From: Isoetes taiwanensis
Taxonomy: Eukaryota; Streptophyta; Lycopodiopsida; Isoetales; Isoetaceae
DNA length: 64,000 bases
Assembly: GCA_021234155.1 (NCBI GenBank)
Contig: JAJEKV010000148.1
Span: 498,710-562,709 of the forward strand
Direction of reading: 5' to 3'
Made by a program: the position numbers and the translations under genes. This document shows positions 34,026 to 45,785 of the stretch, piece by piece; the stretch's first letter is position 1, and every line of letters begins with the position of its first letter. Below the pieces are notes generated by a model. That model saw nothing but the letters and a program-made list of their open reading frames with translations. It was not told the origin of the DNA and made no database searches.

Positions 34026-37000
34026 TTATAATGTTATGTAATGGACCACGCCCTAAATCGGACGGCTGAGATCGTTCAATGAAATTGGACGGCTTAGATG
34101 TTATGTTTTAACTTGCTTTTGCTTTAGGTTTTTCTGTTAGGTTTCTTATGCAAGAGCACCGTGGGCTTTGTTACGTCTAGGTGGAGGTTGATCAAGCTGC
34201 TACTTATGGCTTGGACATGGAGATGGAGTAGCTTGTTGCTAAGCTGTTCCGCCATCGAAGCTTATTTGGTAGATCACAAAGGGGCCATCATTTGGGAAGG
34301 CAAAGGGCAAAGGCTAAGGCTAAAAAGCGGGGGTAATGGCTAATGCATGGCGCCAAATTAAATCCGACTGCTCGATGCATCGGGCGGACTTACATTTGCC
34401 CACATGGGCTTATCGAAGTTCTTCTTGAAGAGCTCTTCATCTCATCGAGCGAAGCTCTATGTTTCGTTTGAGGAAGCTTATTTGCATGTACATTTCACTA
34501 GAAGTGTATTTTTGGCCAAGATCTTTGTTTGAAGTTGAAGTGGTAAAGAAGGAGATCTTTGTTTTGAAGTTGAAGTGGTAAAGAAGGATTTGAGGTCGAT
34601 GCCATGATATTGGACTAAAATCTATCAAAATCTTCACTTTAAAGCGAAATAATCATAATCTTTTAGGGACCAAAGGGGGAAATGGGGATTTTTACGCAAT
34701 GGACCTGCGGAACAAAGGAGCAGTAAATCATTTGGCGGATTTTAGAATTTAAGAGACCTTGGATCGGTGCTAGAATCGTGATTCATTTCATTTCTTTGGT
34801 CAACTATAGGCGTTGATGGCGGACATATGGAAGTGTACAAAAGGCGGTGAATATAGTTCATAGAAACGGTTGAAAATATCAAGAACATATCCTTTTTTAT
34901 TTCATCATTGCTAATTATCGCATTTTTTTTCTAATTCTTATGCTTCTTCTTGCATCTAAGAGCTTTTAGAATTTTTGCTTAGCTTTCATTGCTTCGGGTT
35001 AATCGGCATCTGAGGGGATATGACTCGATCGGCCCCTCTATTGTGGCCAAAAATTCTATAATAAACTCTGTGGCTTTTCCATTAGCATTGACAAAATAGT
35101 CCTAAACCATGGAGTGCGTTTAGTTGCAAGGCGTGGCATCTTACAAATTTATGCTTGATGAAGTATGGCATTTGAGAATCTTGGAGATATTTATAGTTCC
35201 ATTTTTCAATTGATAATAATACGTTTGTGTTTTTTTCATCCCTAGATGGTAGGATGTATAAGGCGGTAAAGGTGTATAAGAGATGTGACTTCCATATACT
35301 TAGAATTCTCTATTATTTGCTTGCGGTGAAATTCTACAGTGGAGGTCATGTGAAATATAGCGTGTGAAGTAGCATGAGGGGCCCGGAAGAGATGAGGCCA
35401 ATGAGTATCTTTGGTACCCGACCATCTTTGTAAAAGCGCCTTGATAAATCTCAAGAAGAGGAAGAGGTGTACTGTTACTTTATTGTTAATTTCTTAAATA
35501 AAATCTAATACAATGGTCCTTTAAATTCTCGGATCCATACATCATATCGAGACACTTCAATGATTGTGGTCAATGTGTGCGATTAGGATTTCTATTGATA
35601 CGGAATATGGATATATTAAAGAGCATGATAAATTTTTGAAAGAATAGTTTTGTAAATTTGTTCTTGAAGTTTTGAGCACTAATGCATGTGCTTGGTGAGG
35701 GTATTTGCAAAGGGTATTTGGTGCAGCTCATTGCTCGGATGGTATAACTTTTGTCCATTTTGGCATGCATTTGTTGGCCACGAATGACACAACATTTTGC
35801 TTATTTGGATTCTTATATATTCTCATTTGTAATTTAATAAACATTATAGCATTATGCCTCATAAAATACTTGCAATTTGTAGAAACATTGAATATCTTTG
35901 TTTAATAAAGAAATACATTTGTTTCGGGTTTGAAATTGACTCACGGCCACTAGGAGGGTATCCCCCTGTTTAATGGATGCATTGAAAGCGGCCAAATTTT
36001 GCCTTGAGCAGTTACATTGGTGGGATTATAACATTTCTGGCAAAGAAAACCCACCAAGAACAAACAGATATACACCCCAGCGTTCAATCAAGCACGCTAA
36101 TACAATAGCGTATAAGCATACCTTGCTGATGTGGCCTATATTAGTGGCCTATATTATAATGGCACGTCATGTCACACTTTGATTAGTCCATCTTATGTTC
36201 CTGCCATTCCATTTTGGTCACCAGCTTAGAGTAGGATGGTGTTCAGTAGCAAGATATATTAGAGTGGTGATTGCCTTGGCAGCCGGTTGGATGTGAAGTC
36301 AAGGCAACTTGGATGGCAACTTGCAGAATGATCGCTTTCAAGGTTAACAAAATATGAAGACCTGGTTTGCAGGGAACCACGTGATGCTATTCATTGCAAC
36401 AGAATGCTTTTAAGATTACAGATTTAAAATTAGGCATAACCACCTGGGGTGTTGAAGCACATGCAAAAAAAAGGAGCTTAAGCTAAACACACAAGAAAAC
36501 AGGCCAACTAAGAATGAACATGAAGAGAATGCATGTGAGGGTAGAATAGCTATATGGGACCAGCTTTTGAACACATAGAAAAAGTATTAAACTACACTAT
36601 TCAATTTTGACTTTCATACACCGATATGTGCTCTACCTATTTGTCATATTTAATTATTTGGACCTTATGTATGCAATAAAAATATATTGGATTCCATGGT
36701 CAATCATAACTTCAAGACACTAAATAGTTACACGCATATAGAAAAGTTCTACAATTTGATATGAATATATTGAAAGCCCTAGCCCTGTACGAAGACAAGG
36801 TTCAGACATCTAGCCTAGCCAAGGATACCCTTGGTCAGGCCAGACTTATCAGCTCCACATGTATATAGGGACAGCCTTATAGACCTTATCACTTGTTCAT
36901 GAACATATAATACTATCTCAAAACATCAAGTCAAAAGTTCACCCATCACTGATTTTATCACGCAGCAATGTCTGCACAAAGCCTTCTATTTATGTCAAAA

Positions 37001-38129
37001 ATTGGCCCTTGAGTGGTTTAAAAAAAACTCTAGAGCTTTTCAATGCAGGACGTCCATTTTCTATTTCTGCCATTTTATAAATACAGCTAGCTATTCATCA
37101 TATTTTTAATTCAACCTTTGGTGAATAAAACCAGAATTTAAAAAAAAACAGTGGCATATCCAATTTCAGCCTTAGATATCTCAGATACTATTGCCTATAC
37201 ACTAGCTTTTGTTCTTATAATATGTTTCCTTCTCAAAGTTCATTATAATGTTTCCTTCCAGAAGCTCATTGTAAAGAACTAGAGGGGTCATAATGCAAAC
37301 ATCAGCTACCAGATTGATCTCAAAATGTATAAAATATCAAATTTCATTGAAAAATATTTTCTCAAAACATGAGGTCACTTACAGCCAGCAATAATGTCAG
37401 CAATATATGAATATATTGTTTTGGTAAGTGGTTGTCTGTGATCTTGAATATAGTTAGTATATGACACATGAATATTCTATGTTCCATACATGCTTTAAAA
37501 GGAAACCATTTAGATCGCACATTTATAGCTCAGAATCCAGTTCAGATAACCATTTAGATCACACATATAACTCATGAAGAATCCGGTTCACATAATTGCC
37601 TAACTCATCGCTTAACTTTGGCTCTTGATCAAGGAATATACTAGGTGATATTCCTCTCTAAGAACTAAAACCTTTGAATACAATCAAGGCATAAAACATC
37701 GTTGGAATTAAACAGTTAATATTTAGCCTACGTGTCTAAGCACGCACTTATGACATTGACATAAAATGCCACTCATACGGTGGTACCCAAGCAATGCAAC
37801 AATAATTCCGTCAACACAGTAATCGCAAGGTTTGTTTTAAAAGGTATAAGTGAGATAATCAGGCTGCTCCAAAACAAGATGTTTGGTCAGTCCTAACAAA
37901 GAACAGTCACTGAAGGTGGGCAATTTGCTATAGTTAGTAAAGCACAAAGGTTTTGAGAGCCCTTACGCACAACTTAAACTTGGAGTACTGAGTTATGTGA
38001 CAACCAATGATAATTTCTCTATGGATTTGCTTAATTATATTAGATTTATGAAAAAGAGTCTGAGTTGAACAAGTGCCAGTTCACACAGATCCGCAACTTA
38101 TGCCCAGCAACGCTGGGCACCATTACTAG
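34026..38129 (+). mobile_element. Helitron X, main part
   Basis: It continues directly from 16363-16369 once Y is removed. The 5' region has GGACCACGCCCTAAATCGG and GGCTGAGATCG. The 3' end is hairpin GCCCAGCAACGCTGGGC (38102-38118) plus ACCATTA and CTAG (38126-38129), followed by T. Without Y the length is about 4.1 kb. No Rep/helicase and no recognised gene piece inside. The first 1.7 kb is repeated at 52363-54111 and 62609-64000. The remainder (about 35730-38090) is AT-rich, single-copy in this window and without recognised genes. Confidence 0.85.
38102..38118 (+). other. Helitron X 3' terminal hairpin
   Basis: Seven-bp stem GCCCAGC/GCTGGGC, loop AAC, seven bases before CTAG. Identical in stem to that of Y. 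Confidence 0.9.
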
Positions 38130-38139
38130 TAATATAAGA
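38130..38139 (-). mobile_element. First ten bases of Helitron Z
   Basis: The minus strand reads TCTTATATTA and is preceded by A (complement of 38140). It joins TAATGTTATATCG ending at 16362 to restore the family start. Confidence 0.8.
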
Positions 38140-39002
38140 TGGTTTCTCACCTTCCTATTTACTTAATACCCTAATGGTTTTTCATTTTCCCATTTACTTA
38201 ATCTTTTCCACGCTCGCGAGATTCTTGGTACAGATTTACCCTTACACATTTCCGGCCCCTTGGCTGCGGACCTCTTTTCGAAGATGGCGTTTGACCCTAC
38301 TCCTTCCTGCACAAGCACTTGGCACTACATCCTATTCCGACAAGTCTGGTAAGTAATGCCTTTCTCTACCTAGCCCACTGATTTGAAGATATTACTTCAA
38401 AGCGTCTTTGAAGGCTATGACTATAAACCTATGAACCTTTTTTTCTAATTTAGGGCTCATCATATTTAGGTGTCCCAATATTCCAGTCCAAATGTGGGCT
38501 GTGACTCGGACAATAATCCTCTTACCTCCGGTTTCGATGAAGAGTCTCGAGAGAAGAATTCCTACAAGCGAGTTCTTAGCTTGCATGTCAGGTCGATTTT
38601 GTGACAAATGGCTGAGCATAAGGGGAAATTGCAGGTGAGAAGAGAAATGCTTTTGGCGATAAATCATCGCGGCAACAAAATAAATATAATGGTGGTTCGG
38701 CAGCCACTATACTAGATCTCAAGACAATGAAGGCACTCTTGGATCGTCCATGCAGAGACACAACAAGAAGAAGATTACTCTTCTGAGCAAGATGACCATC
38801 AGGTATTTCCTCCAGTGATCTTATAAATTTCCAGTTATTTACTGGTCAAATCCTGGACTATCCACCAAGCTTAGGGAACTTGGATCTGATTTCCCCTACC
38901 TTCTTATAGGTCGACCTCAGCGGACTCAGTTATGCCCCCTGTCCGACATTAACCTCAGCTGTACTTGTGATTATGTATATAACGGTGCAGTATGTCAGCA
39001 TC
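38140..39002. other. Unassigned sequence right of the Helitron nest
   Basis: No gene recognised. The first bases, TGGTTTCTCACC, are the right flank of the Z target site. Confidence 0.35.
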
Positions 39003-39165
39003 CTTATTGCTACTAAGGTTTTTCCCCCGAAAACCCTTTGGGGCGGGGGTTTTTTAATCCTGGTAGTAATACGCCTGCTGCTCTCTCTTTGTACTTGGGT
39101 TCCATAGGCCAGTTGGTCTCTATGGACGATAAAATCATATTCTATTCTATTAAGGTCCTCTTTAA
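39003..39165 (+). mobile_element. 3' part of a retroposon with structured module and TATTC tail
   Basis: The hairpin module lies at 39003-39074. It is followed by a region sharing TTGGTCTCTATGGACGATAAA with the minus-strand copies at about 47150 and 56625, then CATATTCTATTCTATT, a short pentamer tail. Outer arms ATTGCTACTAAGG and CCTGGTAGTAAT pair over 12 bp with two G-U pairs. It looks like the 3' end of a SINE or short LINE; no 5' end was found. Confidence 0.5.
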
Positions 39166-40349
39166 CTATCATTAATTTTCGTGTTTTGACTCTATCTGAT
39201 TTTACAGTAATATTATACACTGTTCTTTTGGCAAATCTCCTTTAAATGCTCCATCTTTCAAGCATGCAGGGCAAAAGGTTACAAAGGCTGAACGGTGATA
39301 AACCGAGAAGTCTCATTGTACCTTTTGGCCCTTCATGCATTACCATTTTCATGCTAATGTCATGTTGTTTGGCTGCAGGTACCGAGCTTCTCCCACCTTT
39401 GTCGCATTTTTGTTTCTGCTTTTGCTTGAAGATGAGTTTTTCTGGAGATGCTGCTGGTGAAAAGTTGATACATGAAGACTAAAGCAGGATTATGGTTGTA
39501 CTTTCTCATACCCTAGCTAAGCTAGTGCAAATCTCAATACCATCCTTTGGCTAGGTGCCTCAAATCTGACTGAAATCTTAAACAGCATTTTGCAATGTTA
39601 CTCTTTCTCTGCTCTTATAAGACGAAATAACTCTTCATTTTGTTACTTAACTGCTGTTATATGGTCTTACATTTTGTTTTCCAGTCAAGAAACTGCTGTT
39701 ATATGGTCTTACATTTTGTTTTCCAGTCAAGACGGATATATATTAGAATGCTGGTTATTCCTTTTAGCATCCAGGCGCATACATTCTGCCTTAAGTCTTT
39801 TACATGTTACCATAATAGTTTTCAATTATCTATTCAGCTCTGGTGTATTCTGGGTTGCACTACTATTTTTCTACGTTTGCTCATCACTGCTATTTGCTCA
39901 TTACTGCCATTTGCTCATTATTGTTTAAAGTGGCCTTAAGATTTATAGTTACACTATACATGGCTGTCAAGATCTAACCTTCTCTTTAAATTGCTTTCAC
40001 TGCTGTTTACTCATTACAGTTTAATATAGCTTTATGTTTTATAGTTGCATTATACATAGGCTTTCAAAATCTAACCATCTCCTAGTGGCTTTGTAATTTT
40101 TGTTGACTTTAAACTTTCCTAGTGATTATTTATGATGCTGATTTATCTTTGTGGTACATCCTTAAATACTTGATGAATTGGGCTTTGCATTTTTGGTTAT
40201 CACACATTGCTAATTACCTATTTTGGTTTCATACTTGGAATTTTGCTTGGACCAACTATTAGTTCATCATGGTCTTTTAATGATAATAGAGGTCTGCTTT
40301 ATTCCTGCATAGATTGAATTGTATCAATAGACGATTGGCTTCAATTAAA
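39166..40349. other. AT-rich sequence with two local duplications
   Basis: A 42-bp exact tandem duplication lies at 39649-39690 and 39691-39732; each copy ends TTTTGTTTTCCAG, like a splice acceptor. A weaker duplication of about 112 bp lies at 39873-39985 and 39998-40082 (GCTGTTTACTCATTAC, TTTATAGTT, ATCTAACC). No gene recognised. Confidence 0.5.
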
Positions 40350-40734
40350 CGCTATAGTTTTCTGAACCTAGTAGTTATCTTAACAAATTACTCATACGCC
40401 ATTAAGAACATTAAAACTGACCATGTTCAAGCTTGGTAGACAAAAAGATTTTTTTGTTTCCCCCTTCTAAAAATTATGTGAATTCCTTACCCCAAGATGA
40501 TTCTTTTTAAGTACGTTTGTCTGGACCATTCGTCCAATAATCCTTTTTGAACTAGATATACATTTAAACTGGATATGTTTCCATGATCTAGAATCTGGAC
40601 TTTGGTTTTTATTTCAATAAAATAAGGCTAATAGTCTACAGACACCAAATTTGAATGCAAATTCAAATTTTTGGATTGATAAGATAGTGGATGGATTGAT
40701 TGAAACTGATGCTTGGCCTAGTCTAGGTCGGTAG
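40350..40734. repeat. Second copy of the 400-bp interspersed repeat
   Basis: Matches 9036-9437 from CGCTATAGTTTTCTGAACCT to CCTAGTCTAGG, where the LINE poly-T begins. It lacks the small internal duplication of the first copy. Confidence 0.8.
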
Positions 40735-41471
40735 TTTTTTTTTTTTTTTTTTTTTTTTGAAGGACGAAAGCCAAAAAATTTATTAATCAGAGAAAAAGTA
40801 CAAAATTTACATGTCTCATCTAACTGTGTAAGCACAAAAAGATGCCACAGGAGCACGAGCCTAGAGCACGATGTACTTACTCCAGAATAGGAGACTAATG
40901 ATAAGAATCAATTCGAAGATACTAAATCGGATCGTTCCATCGGTTACGATTCAAAGGGAGGAACACTTTCGTGCTGTCATCAATATCTTGTTCTGGGCCA
41001 CCGTAATAACACTGTATGCAGATGAATAAATGCCCTGAAAGATGTGGTGTCTGCGACGCTCCCATATCGACCATAGGAGCCAACCAGAATCAAGATGAAA
41101 TGCCCTTTGTTTAGCTGGAGGCCATGCATTGGGATAGGACGCCAAAAGGATGCATCGGCAGTCCAATGTACGATTAAACAATCCTTGTAGCCAAGACCAC
41201 GCTGGTTGAACCTCAGCACAATCAAAGAGACAATGCTCAAGAGTCTCAACGTCCGAAAGACAAAGCGGGCATACTGCAGATATACGAGGATCGTAGCGAT
41301 GTCGAAAGGCATTAACCCGCAGCCACCACAGTACAGAGACTTTAGGGTGGAGCAACCTATCCCAAAAGCCATCGCCATGTACGACACAAAGTGGGCTGTG
41401 GAGCCTGTAGGTGCCACCCATCTGGCAACTGGAGAGGTTGTGCAGCTAAAAGAAGGCGATATACCGAGCTG
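40735..41471 (-). mobile_element. 5'-truncated L1-type LINE
   Basis: A run of 24 T at 40735-40758 is the poly-A tail on the minus strand, preceded by a TTAATAAATTTTTTGG 3' untranslated end typical of plant L1 elements. The coding end of ORF2 lies at 40951-41421. The element stops near 41471, a usual result of incomplete target-primed reverse transcription. No target duplication could be confirmed. Confidence 0.8.
40951..41421 (-). CDS. LINE ORF2 C-terminal fragment with RT zinc-binding domain
   Basis: 156 codons from a Met to a stop, truncated at the N-terminus. Residues about 17-75 form the zf-RVT domain found after the RT of plant LINEs: FWDRLLHPKVSVLWWLRVNA, then RHRYDPRISAVCPLCLSD with the CPLC pair, VETLEHCLFDC with the His-Cys pair, and W-rich AWSWLQGLF. 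The later WLLWSIWERRRHHIF is also typical. The domain probably binds nucleic acid during target-primed reverse transcription. RT and endonuclease domains are missing, so the product cannot move itself. The frame is intact, suggesting a fairly recent insertion. Confidence 0.8.
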   Translation of the reverse strand: MGGTYRLHSPLCVVHGDGFWDRLLHPKVSVLWWLRVNAFRHRYDPRISAVCPLCLSDVETLEHCLFDCAEVQPAWSWLQGLFNRTLDCRCILLASYPNAWPPAKQRAFHLDSGWLLWSIWERRRHHIFQGIYSSAYSVITVAQNKILMTARKCSSL

Positions 41472-42128
41472 ACAAACGTTGTGTACCTCACTACGTAACT
41501 AACAGTAGTTATTCAACACATTATCCCACTTAGTAATATCACTTTATTTTAGTGGTTTCATGTAAAAACTGTCGTGAAAAACTAGTAATGATTTTTTTGG
41601 GGGCCTTGTGTGTGTGGTGGACGTGGGTGGTTGATTACTGATGTGATCGTTACAACTCAGATCAGTTGTCTTTTACCCCGATAGACTATTACGATCTAAA
41701 TGTAGCAGTTGAAGTCGCTTAGGGAGGGCTCCTTGGGCACAGCCTATAAAGGCCTAAAAGGGTATAGGCCTTATATGCCAAGTCACCTTTTGGAAAGGTC
41801 TTGGGAGGAGAGGTAAGAGCTCAACGTTTAAGGAGGAGTTAGTCATGCAAATGGTACTATCAACTTCACAAAATGTCAATGTTTTAAAATAGCAATTTTG
41901 ATTTATTGTAAAAACATGACTTTCAAGTAAGATTTAAGCCACTTCACCCTCCGGCCATGTAGGGCAACCCTCCGTGCGCAGCACCTTGTTTTCCTTTATT
42001 GTTTGCCTCCCCCTTTTCTTCTCTGCGGCAATTGAGGGCGCCCGAACTTTTGGTGATGGCGATTTAGTGTTTTGTTGAGGCGCTGCATGTAATTTAGATT
42101 TGTTAAGCTATATGCTCTATGGCGGGCA
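41472..42128. other. Unassigned sequence
   Basis: No gene or repeat recognised. A small inverted repeat with CCTATAAAGGCC and GGTATAGGCC lies at about 41744-41780. Confidence 0.35.
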
Positions 42129-42869
42129 TTGATTTTGTCAATTTTTGGTGCTCCTAGCACTTTCTTGAGGTTTATTGTGGATTTTTTGAGGTTCTTGGCG
42201 ACTTTGGAGGCTTTAGTTACCGCGCTTACGATTTCTTGTCAACTTTGGAGATCTGAACTTGTCGACATATGCCAAAGGCAATACAAACTACATACAAACT
42301 ACATCAACCATTCAGCTGTCGGATGGGCATATTTGCCCTTTATTCCAAGATCTGGACCGTACATAGCGATCCTCGTTTGTGGGGTATGCCTGTACAAGTT
42401 TATGTATACTGTATATAGAGGTTTACAAAATACTATAAGATTTGAGAGAATGTACTTAATGGTGTTAATTTTGTACATGTATTGTAAGTTTTTAAGGGCT
42501 CTCGCTGCCCTACGTACCCCCCATGTGAACATGCACCCAAACCAAAGGGGGTTTCAGGGGGATTTTCATTTAAATGTGTTGGATGCAATGGTTTGTATTA
42601 ATAATGTTACTGTTAGTTATATGTTGGTAGTTAAAAAAAAATTTTGGGCCCCAGGGCCCCTAACAAAATCAGACAAAGAAAACAAGATAAACGCATTGAA
42701 AAAAAACTATGGTGCTGCACCACATACTCAAGTTATAAAAAGTATTTTAGAATTTGCCACCAATTGTGGTCTCCTTCGTCCATGTACATTTCGTCCATGT
42801 ACATGTGGAGATTTCAAACATATAAATATCACCAAAGATAGTGGCGCCATCAAATCCCCAAACATGTAA
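42129..42869 (+). CDS. Unrecognised 246-codon ORF
   Basis: The longest open frame in the window outside low-complexity DNA. The predicted protein starts with a hydrophobic stretch (ILSIFGAPSTFLRFIVDFLR) and has a second (PYIAILVCGVCLYKFMYTVY, about residues 77-96). Its lysine-rich middle (TKSDKENKINALKKNYG) leads to a Cys-rich end (CTFRPCTCGDF). I recognise no family. The last 35 bases overlap the minus-strand kelch pseudogene. Codon use is AT-rich like its surroundings and no clear promoter was seen. Chance openness is quite possible. Confidence 0.25.
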   Translation: MILSIFGAPSTFLRFIVDFLRFLATLEALVTALTISCQLWRSELVDICQRQYKLHTNYINHSAVGWAYLPFIPRSGPYIAILVCGVCLYKFMYTVYRGLQNTIRFERMYLMVLILYMYCKFLRALAALRTPHVNMHPNQRGFQGDFHLNVLDAMVCINNVTVSYMLVVKKKFWAPGPLTKSDKENKINALKKNYGAAPHTQVIKSILEFATNCGLLRPCTFRPCTCGDFKHINITKDSGAIKSPNM

Positions 42870-43380
42870 AGTTTGTTACCAATTGCAATTAATGAATGTG
42901 AATACCGTGGAGATGGTATGTCGCCTCTACATTCAAGTAATGACCAATGTCTCAAGTGGGTATCCAACACTAGCAGGTCACCATAAGCTACAGATCTCCC
43001 TAAACCCCCATGAATGTAGATTCTTGAACCAAGCGATGCACACTGCATGGCGATGCCTACAAAAGAGATCTTTGATATCATAAGATCCAAAGGAAAGCAA
43101 AACAATTATCTCAGAAGCATCAAAGCTCTAGAAAGGGTGTTTGCAAGCATCATGAGATTGTACCTAGGTAGAAATTTTGCCCGATTGGTTTCACATTATT
43201 CCATTTACAGCGTATCTATGTCAAGGACCATAACTTCTTGGAGAGGGGTGCTTGGATCCTCCCTCCACCTATCACCCACATCTTATCACCTAAGACAAAA
43301 GCCCTATGTCCCATCCTTGGAGAAGGTGGCTCAATAGTATCAAATGTTTTGCTGACTTTTGCAACATGGAGTGCAAAGAT
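42835..43380 (-). pseudogene. Kelch-repeat protein, two broken exons
   Basis: Exon 1 (about 43380-43150) reads EPPSPRMGHRAFVLGDKMWV then IGGGR and EVMVLDIDTL; a one-base shift then gives KWNNVKPIGQNF. Exon 2 (about 43060-42835) follows an acceptor-like TTTTGTAG and reads ASLGSRIYIHGGLGRSVAYG, then DLLVLDT, W and GDIPSPRYSHSLIAIGNKLY with MFGD. Each has the PRxxH, GG and W spacing of kelch blades. Kelch propellers are binding scaffolds in many plant proteins; which one this was cannot be said. Only two or three blades remain and the frame is broken. No enclosing element was identified. Confidence 0.65.
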
Positions 43381-44644
43381 ACTTGATCATGTTGCTTATC
43401 GACCTTTAAATTCCACATGCACCACATCTAGAACAATGTCCCCATATCGCCGCACCATTGCACGAGTTGAAAACAAATCCACGGCTTGAGTTGAAAACAA
43501 ATCCACAGCTTCAAAGATGTTCTAAAATCGTACAAAGTAAACCCATAACATGTTCATATATTATATATTGCAGATGATTCTATTTTCCAATTTACTTCCT
43601 ATTTATGCACGATTTTCACCTAACTTTTTCTAAATTTCTAAGGCATCTTAAGGTCAACAAGTTGAACATATCACTTTCACATCTTCAAGATCTTGAGGGA
43701 TAAAAAGAATCAGGAAGTAGAAATGAGATGGAAGATCTCTGCTTGCTTTCTACTTGTAATTCTACACGTATTCTACACATTTCTTTTGACCATGCTATAC
43801 CAACATTCGTATCATTGTTTTAAATGAAGTAGCAAACTATGCTTACTTTGGAAAGAAGCGCATAACTCTGCTTTGTCTACTGCAAATCTTGTTGAAATTG
43901 CATCTACCTGGTCATTTTTGCAGAGAAAAATAGGATTAGACATAGACCACGAACTACTGTGTTACAATTCATATAAGATGCATACGTTAATATCAACATC
44001 TGAGTAGCATTTCCAGCATAATCCTGTCCAGTTCCTTCTTGATATTTTCACCCAAAACACTGCGGGCACAAAAGTTGTTACTTGACCATCCGAACCGGGG
44101 AGCATTTAAAAGCCACGGGACTCTTGCCGTTGTTGGCGGTTTCACATCGGGCTTTAGAAAAAATGCCTCTTTCAAATCTAGCTCGGTATTTTTTTTCAAC
44201 AAAGACATGGTTTGGCGGTTTGAGTAAAAGCTCCGGTGCGAGGCGAGAAAATAAGAAATGATTCAAAGCCGGTGGTTTCTTGTAGAGCAAGAACCACAAC
44301 ATCAACATAGTGCTAGGCGGATAATTTTACTGTTGAGAAAACCCGAATCTTGCCATACCCCACCTTAAGACAATAGCCAAGGTTCCAATGCTCCATAGTT
44401 CACGACCTCCTCTCAAAAATCCGGCCCGGATGCAGCGGCGGATTTTGCAAGCGAAAGATATCGACCAAGGGCTTAGCTCGGATCTACCTCGAACCACGAT
44501 TCGAGTTATATTTATGAAGCAAGGGGGTTCGAGCAAGGGAATGTTTTAGGGATACATTGTAGCTGCAAGTTTTCAATGCGAAGGAAATTTATGGCAAGGG
44601 GCGTATCGTCATTAAGTCCGCAGCACGAAACACGGAATCGTAAG
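43381..44644. other. Unassigned sequence before the tandem duplication
   Basis: A minus-strand stretch at about 44350-44430 reads SGPDF then EEVVNYGALEPWLLS, vaguely like an armadillo repeat of importin-alpha. A neighbouring minus-strand frame (43993-44208) is open for 71 codons. The evidence is too weak to call a gene. Confidence 0.25.
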
Positions 44645-45785
44645 CAAAGATCCAATAGCTTAAGCACTCTGTATAAATCGGAAAGAATTAGGAAGGAAGA
44701 ACATGCTTTCCATGGCTTTACCGTAAAAGGAGCCGACATAATTTGGTGTTAGGCGGGGATGGAGATCCACGTGTTGAACTTTTGTCTTTGGTGCGGTTCT
44801 TCCGAGCCGATCCGGATGCTCGAATGTTGATCTTTGAGGCGACTAGGCTGCTTAGGATCTTTGAAGGAAGCCAACACATAACCCTAAAATGGGTTATCTC
44901 GAGGCTTGCATGACGAAAGCGAATATGATACTACAAGAAAATACAATAATATAATAAAAGAAATATATGACATATAAGCCATTGGAATTAGGCATCAAAA
45001 TTAGTTCAAGGGTATGCGCACTCTAGATATACTAATTAGTATACCTCATCAAATACATCCATGAAATCATATAAAAACCTTAGGAAAAAACGTACAAAAA
45101 TACAAAAGAAACCCCCACATTATTTTGCTACATATTCAAGTTCAAATGTGTAAGTTTTTCCATATGCACACTCAACAATTAGTTGCATACACGAAAATGG
45201 GCGGCATGCATGTGCAACTATATGCTAGAAAAAGTTTTATCTATCTCAGTTATAGATTTGTACCTGAGAATTTTGTTATTTCATTTTTCTTTGTGAATAT
45301 GTTCGTCTTTTAGCTTCGTTGTAATCAGATGTTAAGATAATAGTGCTCAATCCTTAAAGGACAAAAATAGTTTCTATTGGATTGCTATTGTAACCATAGC
45401 GGTATTGCATGTATTGCATTGGATCAGCGGTTGGCAAGCTTAATGGTGGAATTTGATCATGAAAGTTTTGGCGAGAAGTGCCTCTGTCATTTCTCATCCG
45501 CCCATCTCACTGTAAAGACTAATTGTGAACTCAAAAGGTCAAGATGATATGCCAAGGATCTTTGTTGTGAGCCCAACTACATGTGGAACCAATATCCTAG
45601 TTGTACCACAATTCTAAACATTTGCAAAGGCAACAAATCTAGCACAATAGTTATCACGGAGATCACGGACAAGCCTACTTGATCGAGTCATCGCCAGAGT
45701 AAGTTCTTATTCTTATGTTTATTACTAACTTTTGAAAGTTCTGAAAAGAACCTTTAGACCGATATATCGTATTTCATAATGAGTA

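Noticed and set aside
40735-41471. The LINE as a complete element
   Set aside because: Only the zinc-binding end of ORF2 and the 3' end are present; RT and endonuclease are missing.
44350-44430. Importin-alpha (armadillo) fragment
   Set aside because: GPDF..EEVVNYGALEPWLL resembles one repeat, but flanking repeats do not follow in any frame.
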